From Stramenopiles sp. TOSAG23-6 (Eukaryota; Sar): a stretch of 27,544 nt of DNA. The notes beneath the pieces were generated by a model. The model had not been told where the DNA came from. It saw only the letters and a list, made by a program, of their open reading frames with translations, and searched no databases. The stretch's first letter is position 1; each line of letters starts with the position of its first letter. The position numbers were made by a program, and so were the translations under genes. Where the stretch lies: positions 3,027 to 30,570 of the forward strand of contig LT635966.1 of assembly GCA_900128565.1 (NCBI GenBank), read 5' to 3'. Shown piece after piece: positions 24,501 to 27,544 of this stretch.

Positions 24501-25501
24501 TCATCCGCTAAAATACCATTTACCCCAGATTCATGTAACTGAATTAACCAATTTAAGCCTTCCATTTGATAGGGTCTTAATGTACCAAATTTAATAAGTG
24601 ATGGCTGAACTTCTAATCGAGTAGATGGACCACTGTTTGTAGTGCCTAAGGTTTCGGCTAATAATTGTTTATCTTCAGCAGCTTCTTGCATTCTTTCATG
24701 GCGAGATGGTGTAGCTTGAAGATTTCTTGGACTTCTTGGACTTCTTCTTGGACTTCTTGGACTTCTTGGACTTGTTGTTTTCCCAAAATGTCTCGGACTT
24801 CTTCGTGGACTTCCACTACCATTACTGCGAGCACTACTTTGAGACATAAAATGGGAAAATAAAGTTGATTGGCCCATTAAATATTTCATTCGTTTCTCAG
24901 ATGCGATTTTTCGTTTCTTTTCAAGAACAGTGTGAAGTCTATCTCGTTCCTTTGCTTTAGCATCACGAATATTTCGTATTGCTGAGCGATCTATCTCACG
25001 AACTCGACGACGCTTTTCCTTTTCTACACATTCTTCGAATATTCTAAGTTCTTTTGCACTTAGATTAGATATATCCACACCATATTCAGAGTCAGAAGTA
25101 GCACTTTTCGTTGAAGAAGTGTTATCAACAGATTGACAAGCGAGAGCTTTGAGACGAACCCGGACAGGATCAATGACTCGTGTTTTTTTAATCACAGCTT
25201 CACGTTTTCGCATATAGCTTGTGGGTTCACTGAGTTCCTTCTCTCGGCGATCTTGAAGCTCCTTCAGTTTTATCTCGTCCGCTTCAGTCATTTCTGCTTC
25301 GTAACGAATAGCATCTACTTCGGCTAATTTTAAATATTTAGATTTTTTACTGTCTGATAGACAACGCCACTTTTCTGAAATATCACGATTTAACTGTGCA
25401 AAATCAAAGGTATCACCTGATGTTTTGTTGATATCACCCATTTCCTTGCGGAAATAGTTGTATGCAGACTTTTTTGGCTGGATCTTTCGTGTTGAAGACA
25501 T
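21548..25501 (-). CDS. ISWI: ISWI-type chromatin remodeller with N-terminal HMG box
   Basis: A 1317-aa uninterrupted ORF (residue 954 undetermined, N at 22640). Order: HMG box (about 8-75, [26 protein letters not shown]), charged helical region, an SPR-rich segment (about 228-260), and the SNF2 ATPase: [24 protein letters not shown] (about 337), DEAH (about 442), TGTPLQNN. Helicase C follows ([46 protein letters not shown]), then NegC-like sequence and HAND ([18 protein letters not shown]), SANT ([20 protein letters not shown]) and SLIDE ([30 protein letters not shown]). HAND-SANT-SLIDE identifies ISWI, which spaces nucleosomes using ATP. Animal and yeast ISWI (about 1050-1130 aa) lack an HMG box in the same chain; here DNA bending may be built in. 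A helical C-terminal domain ([17 protein letters not shown]) extends the protein. Confidence 0.95.
   Translation of the reverse strand: [1317 protein letters not shown]
24726..24773 (-). repeat. Low-complexity SPR-coding repeat in ISWI
   Basis: A run of CTTGGACTT and TTCTTGGAC units about 9 bp long, which on the coding strand gives Ser-Pro-Arg repeats. It is a likely flexible, basic, phosphorylatable linker between the N-terminal helices and the ATPase. Confidence 0.8.
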
Positions 25502-25888
25502 ACTGAAGAATCAAAGAATTATCGAGCTGTATTTTTCAACGTTCCAATTATTGTGAATCCTTCGTAAAATAAGCGCAATCAGCTAAAGTATACACTGGTG
25601 TAATATATAATTTGTTTCAACCACGCGGGCAGACTTGGGAGTTAATTAATAAAGAAATTTGAAGAGACAGACAGGAGTACAGTACACTGTAGCGGTACAC
25701 TATAAGTATCGGGGAGCCTCGAACTTCCGCGCGTGTTTTTTTGATTGACACTTTTGCCGGTTTGGTTTGCCCTTTGCGTTGATGTCTGTCGATTTCCATT
25801 AAATTTTTGCTCTTTTTTTTTTTCTACTTTTTTTTTTATTAGCTATTAATACTAGTAGTGGCTACGGAGCTCTTATACGAAATCAAAG
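25502..25888. promoter_or_regulatory. Divergent promoter region, ISWI and leucine-rich gene
   Basis: A 387-bp head-to-head spacer. A GC-richer stretch with CTTCCGCGCGTG (about 25724) is followed by TTGATTGACACTTTTGCCGG (25741), then two long T tracts at about 25811-25838. An open frame on the minus strand (25617-25799) has no family features and looks fortuitous. Confidence 0.45.
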
Positions 25889-26332
25889 ATGACTACTTTA
25901 GTAACATTGAAAGATGGTCACCAAATCTATAAATATAAATTGAAGTTCATTTTTTGTACTACATATGTGATGGAAGATTCAAGACTGCAGATGAGGATGC
26001 TACTGTGCTGCTCTCGTGGGAAAAAAAATAATCAGGACATCTTTAAAAAACAAAAGGTGAGAGATGCTGAAGCCAGGAGAAAGATGTATTGGTTTGGAGG
26101 TGGTGATGTATGGCGTAATATCAAATCTTTTTTACCTGAAGTTGTTACTTTTATTGGAGATCGAGCCTTCAAAGGTACGAATCTAGGAACAATTATACTC
26201 CCAAATAGTGTAACTAGTATTGGTAATTGTGCTTTTTATGGATGTAAATCACTAATTATTGCAATACCAAATAGTGCAACTAGTATTGGTCGCGATGCAT
26301 TTAGAATGTGTAAATCAGCTGTGTATTTGTAG
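25889..26332 (+). CDS. Short BspA-type leucine-rich repeat protein
   Basis: A 147-aa ORF. The N-terminal part contains [20 protein letters not shown] and basic linker sequence. Residues about 86-145 hold LRR_5 (BspA-like) repeats: [40 protein letters not shown], and [19 protein letters not shown]. Unit length is 22 residues. At the DNA level CCAAATAGTG plus AACTAGTATTGGT recurs with a 66-bp period (26201 and 26267). Most proteins of this class have many repeats, so two and a half suggests a truncated or eroded member. These proteins are commonly expanded families in protists; a function is not known. Confidence 0.7.
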   Translation: MTTLVTLKDGHQIYKYKLKFIFCTTYVMEDSRLQMRMLLCCSRGKKNNQDIFKKQKVRDAEARRKMYWFGGGDVWRNIKSFLPEVVTFIGDRAFKGTNLGTIILPNSVTSIGNCAFYGCKSLIIAIPNSATSIGRDAFRMCKSAVYL

Positions 26333-27300
26333 AGAAAATAAAACAATTGATGAGTTTTATATTTATATTTAAATCTGTGTTATCAATATTAAATATTTCA
26401 ATACTTATCACAGTAAAGCAAAAAAAATCTCAATTTGAAATTTATACATATTATAAATATTTCATAAGAAATCACAGAGTCTCCATTTTGTTGTATCATC
26501 ACTTAGCACTTGAATCATTCTTTTCTACTTGTTTTGATTCTGTAAATGAAAAAGATAAAAGTGTTCTTTGCATATTCGATGTATTTAGCACCACCATAAT
26601 GCCAAAGTTTTAAAGTTGTTTTAAGGAGACATATTGATCGGAAATTTACTCCTTGTTGCTATTGTTTGATGATTGTACAATGGTTGTTGTTAAAATTCAT
26701 GTTCTTTTTTGTGTTGTTTGCTTTTATAACAAAGACAAATCATATGTATTTGTTGTCATTGTTACCCAATACATTTTTTTTATTATATTCAGAGTTATTT
26801 TGTTTGAGCTTTTCATCTTTTATATATTTGTTATTAATTGTGAAGTTTTTTTTCATGTATTTGTCGTGTATTATTGAGCTTGTGGTGCAACCTTAGCTTT
26901 GTGCCATTCTGCTCAGNTATATGACGCTTTTTTGTTATAGTTAAAGTAAGTGGAAGGTCTGGAGTGTCACTGTTGACATCAACCAACCCGGCAACGGAAG
27001 GTCTATTTTCGATAAGAGGATTGGCATTTTTACGACCTTGAAATTTCGCTGTTGCACCGATTTTATACTTAACTATTTAATACATTCTTTATAGTTTAGT
27101 CAATTTTTTCAGTGTAATTTACCAAGTGTTTTTATATATGTACAACATATGATATTTGTTATTGTGTTGGACTCGATACTTAGACTGTGGTGGAAGATAT
27201 TTTGTACGTTACAAAAATTCTTCTTAAAATCTCCGCATTTTCGGTCGACGGAGGTTTAATTTTTTTTTGTTCTGAAATTTTTCTGACCACTCGCACTCAC

Positions 27301-27316
27301 TGGCTATGGATAGCCA
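27301..27316. promoter_or_regulatory. Perfect 7-bp inverted repeat, possible operator
   Basis: TGGCTAT and ATAGCCA are separated by GG, followed directly by ATGGCC. It lies 77 bp before the Sel1 start codon and could be a dimeric factor site or RNA hairpin. Confidence 0.4.
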
Positions 27317-27322
27317 ATGGCC

Positions 27323-27354
27323 GAGAGAGAGAGAGAGAGAGCGTGAGAGAGAGA
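27323..27354. repeat. GA microsatellite
   Basis: A GAGA tract interrupted once by GCGT, followed by a short GT tract to about 27367. It lies immediately upstream of the Sel1 gene and may be a GAGA-type promoter element or simply a slippage-prone repeat. Confidence 0.85.
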
Positions 27355-27392
27355 TAGTGTGTGTGTGATAGAAAGTATTCCGCAGCTTCAGC

Positions 27393-27544
27393 ATGGGCGC
27401 GAAAGAGAAAAAAGAAGCTTTCAAGCGTTTCAAGTTGTATACTAAATCTGCAAAGGCAGAGAATAGCAGTGCACAATATAATCTTGGTAATTGCTATAAA
27501 CATGGTCATGGTGTTGCTGAAGACAAAAAAGAAGCTTTCAAGTG
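27393..27544 (+). CDS. Sel1-repeat protein, 5' part only
   Basis: An open frame from the ATG at 27393 to the window edge (50 codons). It reads MGAKEKKEAFKRFKLYTKSA, then AENSSAQYNLGNCYKHGHGV and AEDKKEAFK. SSAQYNLGNCYKHGHGVAED matches the Sel1 helix-turn consensus closely, and KKEAFK opens the next repeat. The DNA for AAAAAAGAAGCTTTCAAG occurs twice (27409-27426 and 27525-27542), showing near-identical repeat units. The gene continues outside the window. A more upstream start is possible but the preceding sequence is a GA repeat. Confidence 0.75.
   Translation, partial: MGAKEKKEAFKRFKLYTKSAKAENSSAQYNLGNCYKHGHGVAEDKKEAFK

Larger units (their letters stand above)
26333..27392. other. Gene-poor AT-rich spacer
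   Basis: This kilobase has no convincing gene. Open frames at 26347-26896 are T/A-rich and encode Phe/Ile/Val-rich sequence without motifs. A section at about 26881-27060 is relatively GC-richer and contains GGAAGGTCT twice (26952 and 26997) plus an unresolved base at 26917; I cannot fit it to a known RNA. Towards the end there is a palindrome and a GA microsatellite before the next gene. Confidence 0.5.

Noticed and set aside
26347-26896. Plus-strand ORFs of 74-88 aa
   Set aside because: They are T-rich, low-complexity Phe/Ile/Val sequence without motifs, as expected by chance in AT-rich DNA with overlapping frames.
27224-27509. Minus-strand ORFs with Ser/Leu repeats
   Set aside because: They are the reverse reading of the GA microsatellite and of the Sel1 gene start.
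1-27544. tRNA, rRNA or spliceosomal RNA genes
   Set aside because: Reading by eye I found no cloverleaf with A and B boxes and no recognisable snRNA motifs; a covariance search would be needed to exclude them fully.

Overview
The window is nuclear DNA from a compact, AT-rich, intron-poor unicellular eukaryote. CSE1 exportin, ISWI, kaptin and TRAPPC2L homologues are eukaryote-only. Genes are mostly single long ORFs with TAA/TAG/TGA stops. Small families of Sel1 and BspA-type leucine-rich proteins and a TTAGGG-type motif fit a stramenopile-like protist, but I cannot fix the lineage from sequence alone. Four single ambiguous bases (12641, 18513, 22640, 26917) show that this is a draft consensus, so isolated frameshifts may be assembly errors.

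Left part (1-5.2 kb) is accessory in character. It holds a PH-START-membrane lipid-transfer-like gene read through two frameshifts and an in-frame stop, then two tandem paralogues of a secreted protein built from four CCxxC modules that I do not recognise. Next come a tiny signal-peptide protein ending in a CCCH zinc finger, a second small ORF, and a 58-bp-period duplication.

The middle and right part (5.2-26.3 kb) is mostly housekeeping: an unknown 200-aa protein, a Sel1 protein, CSE1, a coiled-coil protein, a tail-anchored Hsp70-like protein lacking the usual lid, a probably mitochondrial DEAD-box helicase with an RGG tail, a 2-oxoglutarate/Fe(II) oxygenase, an ApaG-domain protein, kaptin, TRAPPC2L, an ISWI remodeller with an N-terminal HMG box, and a small leucine-rich protein. 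From 3252 to 26332, 14 consecutive loci strictly alternate in strand. Promoters are therefore shared head-to-head (201-596 bp) and 3' ends meet tail-to-tail (26-305 bp). The divergent spacers carry the most interesting non-coding structure: a hairpin with a TTAGGG core, a 15-bp motif common to two spacers, recurrent TTGACA, and a 220-bp MITE with 22-bp terminal inverted repeats and a perfect 8-bp target-site duplication.

The last kilobase is mostly non-coding and AT-rich. It ends in a palindrome, a GA microsatellite and the start of another Sel1 protein cut by the window edge.

Functionally, the housekeeping genes cover nuclear transport, chromatin remodelling, organellar RNA metabolism, vesicle tethering and possibly TORC1 regulation. 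They do not form an evident single pathway. The strongest candidates for something undescribed are the CCxxC secreted family, the lidless tail-anchored Hsp70, the HMG-ISWI fusion and the strand-alternating architecture with its shared promoter elements.
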